From Pelagerythrobacter aerophilus (GTDB lineage Bacteria; Pseudomonadota; Alphaproteobacteria; Sphingomonadales; Sphingomonadaceae): a stretch of DNA of 64,000 bases. Of this stretch, positions 34,711 through 44,527 are shown piece after piece (the first letter of the stretch is position 1; every line of letters begins with the position of its first letter). The notes beneath the pieces are model-generated. The model made no database searches, was not told where the DNA came from, and was given only the letters and a program-made list of their open reading frames with translations. The position numbers were made by a program, and so were the translations under genes. The DNA is taken from the NCBI RefSeq assembly GCF_003581645.1, contig NZ_QXFK01000009.1, positions 1 through 64,000 on the forward strand. The letters run 5' to 3'.

Positions 34711-35109
34711 ATGAGAATTGGTCAACTTGCCCGGATAACCGGCGTCAAATCCGAAACAATCCGCTTCTACGAGCGCGAAGGTATCCTCGCTGCCCCTCCG
34801 CGCACGAAGGCCAATTATCGCGACTATGGACCTGCAGAGGAAGCGCGCCTTAACTTCATACGGCGCGCGCGTGATCTCGGCTTCTCGATGGCACGCATCA
34901 GGGAATTGCTCGATCTCTCCGATGATGCCGACCGGTCCTGCGCGGGCATTGACGCTCTGGCCAGAAGCCATCTCGGCGAAGTCGAGCGCAAGATCGCCAG
35001 CCTGGAGGCGTTGCGGACGGAGCTTGGGCGCATGATCGCTGCCTGCGAGCAAGACACGGTAGGCGATTGTCGCATCATCGATGTACTTGCCGGTACCACC
35101 GAGCCTTGA
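34711..35109 (+). CDS. cadR: CadR/PbrR-like MerR-family regulator
   Basis: A 132-residue metal-responsive activator. The N-terminal helix-turn-helix (RIGQLARITGVKSETIRFYEREGIL) is followed by the dimerisation helix and three cysteines, C77, C112 and C120, matching the metal ligands of the Cd(II)/Pb(II) sensors. AGGAG lies 9 bases before the ATG. It is divergent from the CDF exporter over a 75-base region that contains the operator. The choice between Cd, Pb and Zn cannot be settled from sequence. Confidence 0.85.
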   Translation: MRIGQLARITGVKSETIRFYEREGILAAPPRTKANYRDYGPAEEARLNFIRRARDLGFSMARIRELLDLSDDADRSCAGIDALARSHLGEVERKIASLEALRTELGRMIAACEQDTVGDCRIIDVLAGTTEP

Positions 35110-35246
35110 TGCCCGCGCCTCGTGCGCCAGTTCGGTCAGGCTCGCCGATGCACGGCTTTTGTCCGCCGCCCCTAAGAGACTTAACTTCGGGAAAGGCCGA
35201 CGGGTGCGAAGCTGCCCGTGTCGCCATCCCGGGTCTGTCGAACGGG

Positions 35247-36641
35247 TTATGATGCTGCTGTCGGCCAGTTCCAGACGGCCATTTTTTCAATGCTCATATC
35301 CGCCATAGTGTAGGGGATCCCGCCGACGCCAAGCCCGGAGCGGCGCAGCCCTGCAAAAGGCATCCAGTCGACGCGGAATGCCGTATGGTCGTTCACCATC
35401 ACAGCCGATCCCGCCAGAGACTGTATGCAATGATTGGCGATTGACAGGCGATCCGTGAATACAGCGGCCTGAAAGGCGTAAGGCAGGGCATTGGCCTGCT
35501 TGATAGCCAGGTCGATATCGTCATAGCCATACACGCAGATCACGGGGCCGAAGATTTCTTCCTGGGATACCTTGGAACTTTCGGGAGGATCGACAATGAC
35601 GGTCGGGGAGAAAAGAGTATCACTCAGACGGCTTCCCCCGCACACCAGGGTGCCGCCTGCTGCGATGGCTTCATCGACCCAGCGTTCGACGCGGTCAACT
35701 TCCTCCGTTCGGATCAGGGGTCCGCATTGGGTCTGAGCATCGGCGGGATCGCCCACGACCAGCTTTTCGGCAGCTCGCCCTAGGTCATTGGCGAAGTCTT
35801 TCAATTCTGCAGCAGGGACGAATACGCGCTGTACGGAAACGCAGACCTGACCCGAATGATAGAACCCGCCTTTAAGCAACGAGGCGATCACTGCTGCGCG
35901 CTCCACGCCGTTGTCCACGATTACCGGCGCCGCGCCGCCGTGCTCGAGAGCAATGCGGGTCCCCGGCGCCAGCTTCGAGCGAAGCATCCAGCCGATTTTC
36001 GCAGAACCGATGAATGAGAAGAACGCCGTGCGCGGATCGGTTACCATTCTTTCGGCGATATCGTTGCCGCAAGGTGCGAACCGGCACCAGGCCTCGGGCA
36101 GGCCGGCTTCATGGAGAATGCTCACGAAGCTCTGGCATGACAGAGGCGTTTCCAGCGCAGGCTTGATGAGAACGGGGCACCCGGCTGCTACCGCCGGTGC
36201 AACCTGATGGACGATCAGGTTGAGGGGGTGATTGAATGCCGAGATCGCCACGACAGGACCGATCGGCTCGCGGAAGGTATATGCCGTCCTTCCCGCACCC
36301 GCTTCTGTCAGGTCCATGGGGATCTCGTGGCCGCCGCCATCGCTGAGCGCCTGAACGCACAAGTCGACGCTGCTGATCGCGCGACCGGCTTCCACGCGCG
36401 CATCGATCAGGGGTTTGCCGCCCTCCCTGACGATCTGGAGAGCCAGATCCTGGGCTCGTCCGCGCATGATATCCGCAGCCCGCCGGAGGATGGCGATACG
36501 CTCGTGCACGGCAAGCCAGCCATGGCGGTCGCGGTGGAGCAACTGCGCTTCATTCAGCCATTCATCGATTTGAGCCCAGTCGACAAGCGCTACTTCTGCA
36601 ATCGGCGAGCGGTCGAAGGGATTGTGAACGATCGTTTTCAT
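35247..36641 (-). CDS. Aldehyde dehydrogenase (NAD(P)-dependent)
   Basis: A 464-residue member of the ALDH superfamily that oxidises an aldehyde to the acid. Visible features are the cofactor region (PIGPVVAISAFNHPLNLIVH, IGSAKIGWML), the general base in LEHGGAAPV, the catalytic cysteine in GQVCVSVQR and the late EEIFGPV motif. It overlaps the acetolactate-synthase-like gene by 4 bases, so the two are coupled and probably act in sequence. The substrate is unknown. A GTG start at 36650 is also possible. Confidence 0.88.
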   Translation of the reverse strand: MKTIVHNPFDRSPIAEVALVDWAQIDEWLNEAQLLHRDRHGWLAVHERIAILRRAADIMRGRAQDLALQIVREGGKPLIDARVEAGRAISSVDLCVQALSDGGGHEIPMDLTEAGAGRTAYTFREPIGPVVAISAFNHPLNLIVHQVAPAVAAGCPVLIKPALETPLSCQSFVSILHEAGLPEAWCRFAPCGNDIAERMVTDPRTAFFSFIGSAKIGWMLRSKLAPGTRIALEHGGAAPVIVDNGVERAAVIASLLKGGFYHSGQVCVSVQRVFVPAAELKDFANDLGRAAEKLVVGDPADAQTQCGPLIRTEEVDRVERWVDEAIAAGGTLVCGGSRLSDTLFSPTVIVDPPESSKVSQEEIFGPVICVYGYDDIDLAIKQANALPYAFQAAVFTDRLSIANHCIQSLAGSAVMVNDHTAFRVDWMPFAGLRRSGLGVGGIPYTMADMSIEKMAVWNWPTAAS

Positions 36642-38278
36642 AGCTCGCACACCTTTGCGCCGAGTTCATCAATCAGCACCTTCTTGTTTTCGGAATAGTC
36701 GACGGGCAGATCGACGAGATGCACGCCGCCAGCCTCGAATGCGTCGTTCAGGACCGCCACAAGATCTGCGCTCCGTTCGACCCGGTGACCGGTCGCTCCA
36801 TAGCTTTGTGCGTAGGTGACGAAGTCGGGATTGGAAAAGGTCAGGCCGTAGTCCGGAAAGCCGAGCTGGTCCTGCTTCCAGCGGATCATGCCGTATGCTG
36901 CATCGTTCAGAACGAGAACGACAAGGTTCAGTCCAAGCCTGACGGCCGTTTCCAGTTCCTGCGAGTTCATCATGAACCCGCCATCGCCGCATACCGCGAG
37001 CACTCTGCGCCCCGGCGACAGCATCGCCGCCATCATGGCCGATGGAAGGCCTGCGCCCATCGTCGCCAATGCATTGTCGAGAAGGATGGTACCCGGTTCA
37101 TTCGCAATGTAGTTTCTGGCGAACCAGATCTTGTAGATACCGTTGTCGAGCGCAACGATATCATCGCGCGCCATTACGCTGCGTACGTCGGCAACCACGC
37201 GCTGGGGGACCATTGGAAAACGTTCGTCGTCGCTGGTCTCGGAGATGTGCGATGCAATCTCGTGATGCAGGGCGGTATAATAGCTGCGGTCGCACTGCAG
37301 CTTGCCATCCAGGCGGTTTCCCAGCCGCTCGACCGATCCGGCGATGTCGCCGATGACCTCGAGCTGCGGGAAGTAGACCTGATCGACTTCGGCTGCCTTG
37401 TAATTGATATGGATGACGGTCTGCCCGCCCGGCTCCATGAAGAAGGGCGGCTTCTCCACCACGTCGTGACCGATATTGACGATCAGATCGGCCTTTTCGA
37501 TTGCGCAGTGAACATAATCGCCCGACGATAGCGCCGCGGTGCCCAGATAGAGCTCGCTATCTTCATCGACCACGCCCTTGCCCATCTGGGTGTCGAAGAA
37601 TGGAAAGCCGGTATCAGACACGAATTTGCGCAACGCTTTCGAAGCGCGGCGGCGGTTCGCTCCGGCACCGATCAGGAGCAATGGCCGCTCAGCCGCGATG
37701 ATGCGCTCGGCCGCTTCGTCGAGCGCAGCATCTCCGGCGACCGCATAACGCCTGTAATGCGGAGGTATGACCGGTTCGATCGTTTCCTCTTCAGCGATAT
37801 CTTCCGGCAGCTCGAGCAGTACAGCGCCCGGCCTTTCTTCCTGCGCCAGACGGAAACCTTCGCGAACGAGCGAGGGAATGCGATTGCCGTTCACGATCTG
37901 GGTCGAAGCCTTGCAGAGCGGCGTAAACAGGGAAACGACGTCGACAATCTGGAACTGGGCCTGTTTCGATGTCTTGATCGGTTTCTGCCCAGTAATAATG
38001 ACGAGCGGAAAGGCCCCGAGCGCGGCATAGGCCGCCGGTGTGGTCAGGTTCGTGGCACCAGGCCCGAGCGTTGCCAGGCACACACCTGCCTTGCCGGTCA
38101 GGCGGCCATAGGTCGCCGCCATGAAGCCAGCGCCCTGTTCGTGACGGGCCAGAACCAGCGTGATGGCGGAAGTTCGCAGCGATTCCAGGAGATCCAGGTT
38201 CTCTTCGCCTGGAACGGCGAAAACATATTCGACGCCCTCGGCCTCGAGCGCGGCGACCATAAGATCGGAAGCTTTCAT
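36638..38278 (-). CDS. Acetolactate synthase-like thiamine-diphosphate enzyme
   Basis: A 546-residue member of the TPP-dependent enzyme family. The N-terminal domain has the glutamate-containing RHEQGAGFMA, the middle domain is FAD/ADP-binding type, and the C-terminal TPP domain has the GDGGFMMNSQELETA ... NDAAYGM diphosphate motif. It resembles catabolic acetolactate synthase large subunits; no small regulatory subunit is encoded nearby. Paired with an aldehyde dehydrogenase, it may instead use another 2-oxoacid. GAGGA ribosome site present. Its link to metal resistance is unclear. Confidence 0.82.
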   Translation of the reverse strand: MKASDLMVAALEAEGVEYVFAVPGEENLDLLESLRTSAITLVLARHEQGAGFMAATYGRLTGKAGVCLATLGPGATNLTTPAAYAALGAFPLVIITGQKPIKTSKQAQFQIVDVVSLFTPLCKASTQIVNGNRIPSLVREGFRLAQEERPGAVLLELPEDIAEEETIEPVIPPHYRRYAVAGDAALDEAAERIIAAERPLLLIGAGANRRRASKALRKFVSDTGFPFFDTQMGKGVVDEDSELYLGTAALSSGDYVHCAIEKADLIVNIGHDVVEKPPFFMEPGGQTVIHINYKAAEVDQVYFPQLEVIGDIAGSVERLGNRLDGKLQCDRSYYTALHHEIASHISETSDDERFPMVPQRVVADVRSVMARDDIVALDNGIYKIWFARNYIANEPGTILLDNALATMGAGLPSAMMAAMLSPGRRVLAVCGDGGFMMNSQELETAVRLGLNLVVLVLNDAAYGMIRWKQDQLGFPDYGLTFSNPDFVTYAQSYGATGHRVERSADLVAVLNDAFEAGGVHLVDLPVDYSENKKVLIDELGAKVCEL

Positions 38279-38370
38279 TCGTTGGTCCTCATTTTACGGG
38301 TTGCAGGGCGGTTCATGTCGTGCGCTGCCAAGCAGCTTACCCACAGCGACCGACCCGATCGCCGCGCTTG

Positions 38371-39330
38371 TCAATGGTCGCGGTCATGGTCGTGATGATG
38401 GTTCTTCTCGACCTGATGGTCCGGGATCATGTCGGGATCACAGTCTGCAGCGAGACAGGCTTCGAACGTTGCATGGGCGATGGCGTGCTGCGTCTCGAGC
38501 ATACCGCGAGCCCGCGCCTTCACATCCTCGAAAGCCTGCAACGAAGATTCGGCAGGAACGATATGCGCCTCAAGCGCGCGATAATGCTCACTGATGCTCC
38601 AGACATGGACGTGATGGACGTCGGCCACGCCTTCTGTGTCACGCAGGTCGCTCACAATGCGATCGAACTCGCTTTCGTCCGGCACCGCACCCATCAAGAG
38701 CCGCACCGTGCGAGGCAACAAAGTGACGCCCTGCCAGATCACATAGGCAGCAATGACCACAGTGATGATCAGATCGGCAATATAAAGTTCGTATCGCAGA
38801 ATGAGTACGCCAGCCACGATCACACCGACCGACGCCAGCGCATCGGACACATTGTGCAGAAAGGCGGCTTTCATGTTGAGGGAGTTCTTCGAGCTGGCGT
38901 AAACCATCACCGCCGTAACCACGTCGATCACCAGCGCTATCCCGGCGACCCAGATTACGGTCCACCCCTCAACGGGTTGAGGGTCTGCGAAACGGTTGAT
39001 CGCCTCGACGAGCAGATAGAAACCGATGATAAGCAAAGTCGTCAGATTAATGAGCGCCGCCACGACTTCCGCACGAGCATAGCCGAAGGTCATAAGCTTG
39101 TCGGCTGGCCGGCGCCCGATCCGCCTCGCAAACAGAGCCAGTCCAAGCGATGCCGCGTCGCTGAAATTGTGCAGCGCATCGGCGATCAGTGCGAGCGAAC
39201 CCGACAATATCCCCCCGATGATCTGGGCGACAGTCAGCAGGACGTTGAGGGCGACGGCCAATACAAGGCGGCCGTCGCTCATGCTTTCTTCGCCGTGACT
39301 GTGCCCGGCATGACCGCCCGATTGTGCCAC
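38371..39330 (-). CDS. czcD: CDF zinc/cation exporter (CzcD-like)
   Basis: A 319-residue cation diffusion facilitator with six transmembrane helices and a C-terminal cytoplasmic domain. The metal sites HNFSD (helix 2, ADALHNFSDAASLG) and HNVSD (helix 5, AAFLHNVSDALASVG) are those of Zn/Cd exporters. His-rich stretches occur at the N-terminus (GGHAGHSHGEE) and at the C-terminus (NHHHDHDRDH). The GTG start at 39330 overlaps the preceding stop by one base (TAGTG) and has a strong AGGAGG site. It is the last gene of the long czc operon. Confidence 0.92.
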   Translation of the reverse strand: MAQSGGHAGHSHGEESMSDGRLVLAVALNVLLTVAQIIGGILSGSLALIADALHNFSDAASLGLALFARRIGRRPADKLMTFGYARAEVVAALINLTTLLIIGFYLLVEAINRFADPQPVEGWTVIWVAGIALVIDVVTAVMVYASSKNSLNMKAAFLHNVSDALASVGVIVAGVLILRYELYIADLIITVVIAAYVIWQGVTLLPRTVRLLMGAVPDESEFDRIVSDLRDTEGVADVHHVHVWSISEHYRALEAHIVPAESSLQAFEDVKARARGMLETQHAIAHATFEACLAADCDPDMIPDHQVEKNHHHDHDRDH

Positions 39331-40199
39331 TACCTGCCTCCTTTTTCTGTTCTCTTGGTCGTCGTAACGGACTGCGCGGGGGAATGCTGGAACGTGCTGT
39401 TCGAGACATCGAGTTCGCGCGACAGTTCTCCAAGCGCCGAGATCGCGAGGCCGAGCAGCGCGAACCCTCCGACGAATGCCAGGAGCGTAATATGATTGGC
39501 GGCGACCGATCCGGTTCCCATGCGAAGCAGCGCGCGCGCCGATGCAACTATAAGAAAGCCCGGGATAATAGCCGCTAGCCAACCTCGCCCGTTGTCGGTG
39601 AATCCGTGCAGCGCCCAAAAGGTCAAGAGAGCGATCCCGATGAAAAACAGGGAAAAGAGGACAAGTAGCGCAAGCTGGTCCATCCTGCTCACTTGGGCGG
39701 ATCGGTATTCATCGATCGCCTGGCGTCCTATTTCCAGGTTCGCAAAAACAAGCGCTGCAGACACCGCCATTGCTGTCGTCGCGGATGCAGCAGCGGCAGC
39801 ACCCAAGATAACGCTGTAAGGCAGGATATCGGACGCCATCGACACCGAGATGCGACGTACCAGGGTTGGCCTATCGGAGCATCGCTCAGGTCCGTCATCA
39901 TCCGGTCTGAGTTTTGCGTATCGACCAAGCTCGTTGAAAATCAGAAGCAGCAGGCCGCCCGCCAGCATCAAACCAGTGAGTGTCCAGCGGGTGAGAGGAG
40001 ATTGTCCCAGCGGAAGAGTTAGCAAGACGGCAAGGGCGGCAAAAGCACCCGAAACGCCGCCCGGCAGGAGCGGATGCAGGAAGCTCCAACTGCCTTTTGC
40101 CAATTTGCCGCCAATCATGACCCCGATGCCTGATAGCATCGCCAGGACAAGGACCCGCGAAAGGTCCTGCGCGGCAAACAAGGTATCGATTAGCGTCAA
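39330..40199 (-). CDS. Multi-helix membrane protein of unknown family
   Basis: A 289-residue integral membrane protein with about eight transmembrane segments arranged as two similar halves. I do not recognise the family. The start is probably TTG 40199, overlapping the upstream CDF stop by two bases, with GAGG before it. Its position between two CDF transporters in the czc operon suggests a role in divalent-metal transport or its control. Confidence 0.6.
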   Translation of the reverse strand: MTLIDTLFAAQDLSRVLVLAMLSGIGVMIGGKLAKGSWSFLHPLLPGGVSGAFAALAVLLTLPLGQSPLTRWTLTGLMLAGGLLLLIFNELGRYAKLRPDDDGPERCSDRPTLVRRISVSMASDILPYSVILGAAAAASATTAMAVSAALVFANLEIGRQAIDEYRSAQVSRMDQLALLVLFSLFFIGIALLTFWALHGFTDNGRGWLAAIIPGFLIVASARALLRMGTGSVAANHITLLAFVGGFALLGLAISALGELSRELDVSNSTFQHSPAQSVTTTKRTEKGGR

Positions 40200-40825
40200 T
40201 TCCTCTTCTCGCCGTGGACGGTTCCCGCCTCGTCGTGCACATCCATATGCGTATCGCGCAGGATCTGCACTCCGCCGTAAAGCGCTATGCAGGCGACCGC
40301 TATTCCGACCACTAGGTCGGGCCAGTTGGCACCGGTAATCAGCACAACGATGCCGGCGATGATGATCCCGCCATTGGAGATGAAGTCGTTGAAGCTGAAG
40401 GTTGTCGCCGCCCGCATATTGACGTCCTTGTTCTCCACCTTCTGCAACAGGCGCAGGCAATAGAGATTCACCAGTCCCGCGACGAACGCCATCGCCATCA
40501 TCAGCATGCCGCCCGGATCGGAACCTTCCACGAACCGTCGGTAAGCATCGAAAATGACCCCAGCGGAGAAGACCAGCAGCATGATGCCGGAGAAACGCGC
40601 GGCCCCGCGTTTCCAGGTCCGCGAGCGGGTTAGCGCAAGCAGGCTGAGCGCATAAACGATTGCATCCGATGAATTATCGAGGCCGTTTGCCAACAGCGCG
40701 TTGGAATCGGCAAAATATCCGACCGCGAAGAAGCCGATCGCGATGGCGACGTTAAGCCACAGGACAACCCACAGGGTCTTGCGCTTTTCGGGCGACCCGG
40801 CATCGACCTCATGTCCGCCACTCAT
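40196..40825 (-). CDS. CDF-type cation transporter, short form
   Basis: A 209-residue protein with six transmembrane segments that ends soon after the last helix. Helix 2 reads NGLDNSSDAIVYAL and helix 5 reads FSFNDFISNGGII, so the usual HxxxD sites are replaced by D/N-rich versions, as in the other short CDF at 34018. It is linked by a 4-base overlap (40822-40825) to the STAS-like gene upstream and by a 4-base overlap to the gene downstream. Probably a metal exporter; specificity unknown. Confidence 0.75.
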   Translation of the reverse strand: MSGGHEVDAGSPEKRKTLWVVLWLNVAIAIGFFAVGYFADSNALLANGLDNSSDAIVYALSLLALTRSRTWKRGAARFSGIMLLVFSAGVIFDAYRRFVEGSDPGGMLMMAMAFVAGLVNLYCLRLLQKVENKDVNMRAATTFSFNDFISNGGIIIAGIVVLITGANWPDLVVGIAVACIALYGGVQILRDTHMDVHDEAGTVHGEKRN

Positions 40826-41193
40826 GCTGCGTCCTCCCCGGTTTGTACCCAGCTTTCCGCATGACTACGCTGTGTTGGCCGGAAGAACTTCATTTCGGTG
40901 CGGAAGAGTGAGGATGACAATTTCGTGCCCCACTCTTCCCATTCGCTGTCGCCGATTATGGCGATCCGGCCGAAACAATCCTTATGCCGGATGTCGAACT
41001 TGAGATCGCGCCAGAGACCTCCGAAGTTCCAACCCGAAAAGTCAGGCGCGAGCTCGATCACCATCGGGACGGTACCGGCCTCGCGCTCTGCGATATGTTC
41101 GAATTGGGGAACAAAGCGGTCATAGGCTTCATCCCCCTGCCTGCCTCCGGCACGTATCCAGAGCAGTCCGTTCTTTTCCTTCAGTGCCAGCAC
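40822..41193 (-). CDS. SpoIIAA/STAS-like protein
   Basis: A 123-residue soluble protein matching the SpoIIAA-like (STAS-related) family, with VPMVIELAPDFSGWNFGGLWRDLKF and GRIAIIGDSEWEEWGTKLSSSLF. Family members are small lipid- or nucleotide-binding-like domains of uncertain function, often beside transporters. It follows czcA by 22 bases and is translationally coupled to the short CDF gene. Confidence 0.8.
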   Translation of the reverse strand: MLALKEKNGLLWIRAGGRQGDEAYDRFVPQFEHIAEREAGTVPMVIELAPDFSGWNFGGLWRDLKFDIRHKDCFGRIAIIGDSEWEEWGTKLSSSLFRTEMKFFRPTQRSHAESWVQTGEDAA

Positions 41194-41215
41194 CGTATTC
41201 TCCTTTCCCGATCGG

Positions 41216-44200
41216 TCATGCGATGTCCTTCAGCTCGCGCTGCTCATCGCTTGTCACATTGCGCCGCAGCCTGTCCCACCAACGCTGTCGCCAGGTCCGG
41301 TCATCTTCTCTGGTCCCGAAAACCAGCTTCAAGATTGCGGGCAAGACGAAAAGGGTCAGCGCGGTGGCGGTGATCAACCCTCCAATGACGACTGTCGCCA
41401 AGGGACGTTGCACTTCCGCGCCGGTCCCGGTCGCAATGGCCATCGGCACGAAGCCGAGCGATGCAACGAGCGCGGTCATGAGAACCGGCCTTAGGCGCGC
41501 CAATCCACCATCGACGATGGCGTCATCGAGCGCCATGCCCCTGTCGAGCCGCTGACGGATCGCAGTCACCATCACGAGGCCATTCAAGGTCGCCACACCC
41601 GACAGGGCGATAAAGCCTACCGCCGCAGATACCGAGAATGGCATCCCGCGTAGAGCCAAGGAGAAAATCCCGCCTGCCAGGGCCAACGGGATCGCGCTGA
41701 ATACGGCGAGCGCCGGCACCCAGCCCCCAACCGCCATGTAAAGCAGCAAGAGAATGACCGCGAAAGCGATAGGAATGACTATCTGAAGTCTTTCCTGAGC
41801 AGCCTGGAGGTTCTGGTATTGACCGCCCCACTCGATAAACGCGGCAGCGGGCAGTTCGACCTGCGCCGCAACCCTTTCCTGGGCCTCTTCTACAAAAGAC
41901 CCGAGGTCGCGTTCTCGCACGTTGGACGAAACGATCACCAGTCTGCGTCCCTGTTCCCGGCGAACCTCCGCGAGACCATCCACCACACGGAACTCGGCAA
42001 CCGAGCGTAGCGGTATGGTTGCCCCGTTCGGGAGCAGCACCGGCAAAGCACCCAACTGGTCGAAATCGTCGCGGGTCGCGTCCGACAACCGCACAACCAC
42101 ATCGAAGCGGCGATCGCCTTCGAAAACGAGGCCCGCAGGCCGACCGCCCAGTGCGATCGCCACCGATTGCGCAACGTCTTCGACCTTCAGCCCGTAACGG
42201 GCAATCGCTGGCCGATCGAAGGCAATATCGAGGGTGGGGAACCCGGTCACTTGCTGGACCTTGACGTCCGCGGCGCCGTCGACATTGCGCAGCACGCCCG
42301 CAACCTCGTTCGCCGCCGAGGTCATGGCGCTGAGATCGTCTCCGTAGATCTTGACGGCAACATCTCCGCGAACGCCTGCGATCAATTCGTTGAACCGCAA
42401 TTCGATCGGTTGGCTGAACTCGTAAAGGTTGCCGACGAGACTGCTGAGGGCGCTCTCCATTTGCGCGACCAACTCGTCCTTGGCGAGGTCGGGATCGGGC
42501 CATTCCTCACGGGGTTTGAGGATCACGTACGCATCGGAAGCGTTCGGCGGCATCGGGTCACTGGCCACTTCCGCCGTGCCCGTCCGCGAAAAGACAAGCT
42601 CGACTTGCGGAAATTGCTCGAGCCGGTCCTCTACCCGCCTTTGCATCGCGAGCGAACGTTCGAGCGATGTCGAAGGAATACGCAGCGATTGCACGGCGAT
42701 GTCGCGCTCGTCCAATTGCGGTGTGAACTCGCTCCCGAGGAAGCTGAACACGAAGGCCGCAAAGGCGAAGATGCCGACGCCCATGCCGATGACCGGCCAA
42801 GGGCGGGTGATCGCCTTGCGGACCAGCGGTCCGTATCGCTCCTTGGCGATCCGGATCGGCTTGACCTCCTTTTCCGTCAGCTTCTTGTTGAGCAGGATGG
42901 CGATCATTGCCGGGACGAAGGTCAGCGACAACACGAACGCCGAGGCGAGCGCGAGCATGACCGTGATCGCCATGGGCGAGAAGGTTTTGCCTTCGACGCC
43001 GGTAAAGGTCAGAAGCGGTGCGAAGACGAGAAGTATGATCGCCTGCCCGTACACAGTCGGCTTGATCATTTCCTGCGCGGCAAGCCGCGTTTCCGTCAAC
43101 CTTTCGCCCAGTGTGAGAAGCCGGCCTTCGTGTTCCTGCCGGGCCGCGAGCCTCGCGACGCTGTTCTCGACGATGATGACGGCACCATCGACGATCAGGC
43201 CGAAGTCCAGCGCACCCAGGCTCATGAGATTGCCCGAAACGCCGAGCCGGTTCATTCCGATCGATGCCATCAGCATAGAAAAGGGAATGACCAGCGCCGC
43301 GATGATCGCTGCCCGGATGTTGCCCAGCAGCAAGAACAGGATCGCGATCACCAGAAGCGCGCCTTCGACGAGATTCTTCTCGACGGTCGCGATCGTCGCA
43401 TCGACCAGGGAAGACCGGTTGTAGACGATCTCCGCAACAATTCCTTTCGGCAGGGAGCTGCGAACTTCCTCGAGCCGTTCGGCCGCCTGGGCCGACACGG
43501 TGCGGCTGTTCTCGCCCGCGCGCATGAGCACGGTGCCCACGACCGCTTCATCGCCGTTCAGCGACGCCGCGCCCGTTCGCAGGTCGCCACCGATGCTGAC
43601 CGTGGCGACGTCTCCTACGCGAATGGGGACTCCTTCGCGTGTAGAAACGACCGCCTGCTCGATATCCTCGACGCTGCCGAGGCGCGCATCGACCCGGGCG
43701 AGGAGGGCTTCGCCTGCCCGCTCGACGAAATTGGCGCCTTCGGCGAGGTTGGCCGCTTCCAGCGCGTCGATCACTTCGTCGAACGATAAACCGTAACCGG
43801 TCAATCGCGCGGGATCGGGTTGAACGAGGTATTGCTTTTCGAAGCCGCCGATCGAGTCGACACCCGCCACACCGTCGACCGACCGCATGAGGGGGGCAAC
43901 CACCCAGTCCTGGATGGTTCGCAGATAGGCAGCCTTGGCAACATCGCTGTCGAGCCGCTCGCCACGTTCGGTCACAAAGCTCCCGTCGGACTGCCAACCG
44001 ACCGCTCCGCCCAGCGGCGCTTCCTTGCCGTCAGGAAACTCGAACTCGATGGTATACATGAGCACTTCGCCCAAGCCGGTCGAGATGGGTCCCATCACCG
44101 GTTCGGCACCCTCGGGTAGGGAGGCGCTTATGGGCGTCAGCCGTTCGTTGACCTGCTGACGCGCGAAATAGATGTTCGTCCCTTCCTCGAAAATTGCGGT

Positions 44201-44527
44201 CACCTGGCTGAACCCGTTGCGCGATATCGAGCGGGTCATCTCCAGACCCTCGATACCGGCAAGCCCGGTCTCGACAGGATAGGTGACCTGCGTTTCGACT
44301 TGCGAAGGCGACAGGGCTGGTGCCTCGGTGTTGATCTGCACCTGTACATTGGTGATATCGGGCACGGCATCGATGGGCAGGCGCAGCAAATTCACCACGC
44401 CATAGATTGCCACACCGAGGGTCAGCACGACCATCGCCCAGCGAAAGCGCACGGCGACGTCGAGGATCATGCCGATCAGGCCATGGCGGTGGGGGCGATC
44501 CGCGTCCTGCATGTGATCAGTGTCCAT
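41216..44527 (-). CDS. czcA: CzcA-like divalent-metal RND efflux pump
   Basis: An 1103-residue inner-membrane proton-driven exporter. Helix 4 reads DFGLIVDGAVIIVENSVARL, with the two Asp and one Glu of the Zn/Co/Cd/Ni class (CzcA, CnrA), which separates it clearly from the CusA-like pump at 23945. The opening RLPIDAVPDITNVQVQIN and GSEFTPQLDERDIAVQSLRIP are family features. The first bases overlap the end of czcB; ATG 44512 is an alternative start. The extra C-terminal tail of about 30 residues is charged. Confidence 0.93.
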   Translation of the reverse strand: MDTDHMQDADRPHRHGLIGMILDVAVRFRWAMVVLTLGVAIYGVVNLLRLPIDAVPDITNVQVQINTEAPALSPSQVETQVTYPVETGLAGIEGLEMTRSISRNGFSQVTAIFEEGTNIYFARQQVNERLTPISASLPEGAEPVMGPISTGLGEVLMYTIEFEFPDGKEAPLGGAVGWQSDGSFVTERGERLDSDVAKAAYLRTIQDWVVAPLMRSVDGVAGVDSIGGFEKQYLVQPDPARLTGYGLSFDEVIDALEAANLAEGANFVERAGEALLARVDARLGSVEDIEQAVVSTREGVPIRVGDVATVSIGGDLRTGAASLNGDEAVVGTVLMRAGENSRTVSAQAAERLEEVRSSLPKGIVAEIVYNRSSLVDATIATVEKNLVEGALLVIAILFLLLGNIRAAIIAALVIPFSMLMASIGMNRLGVSGNLMSLGALDFGLIVDGAVIIVENSVARLAARQEHEGRLLTLGERLTETRLAAQEMIKPTVYGQAIILLVFAPLLTFTGVEGKTFSPMAITVMLALASAFVLSLTFVPAMIAILLNKKLTEKEVKPIRIAKERYGPLVRKAITRPWPVIGMGVGIFAFAAFVFSFLGSEFTPQLDERDIAVQSLRIPSTSLERSLAMQRRVEDRLEQFPQVELVFSRTGTAEVASDPMPPNASDAYVILKPREEWPDPDLAKDELVAQMESALSSLVGNLYEFSQPIELRFNELIAGVRGDVAVKIYGDDLSAMTSAANEVAGVLRNVDGAADVKVQQVTGFPTLDIAFDRPAIARYGLKVEDVAQSVAIALGGRPAGLVFEGDRRFDVVVRLSDATRDDFDQLGALPVLLPNGATIPLRSVAEFRVVDGLAEVRREQGRRLVIVSSNVRERDLGSFVEEAQERVAAQVELPAAAFIEWGGQYQNLQAAQERLQIVIPIAFAVILLLLYMAVGGWVPALAVFSAIPLALAGGIFSLALRGMPFSVSAAVGFIALSGVATLNGLVMVTAIRQRLDRGMALDDAIVDGGLARLRPVLMTALVASLGFVPMAIATGTGAEVQRPLATVVIGGLITATALTLFVLPAILKLVFGTREDDRTWRQRWWDRLRRNVTSDEQRELKDIA

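Noticed and set aside
42167-43789. 540-residue open frame on the plus strand
   Set aside because: It is an antisense shadow of czcA, with composition typical of reversed high-GC coding DNA.
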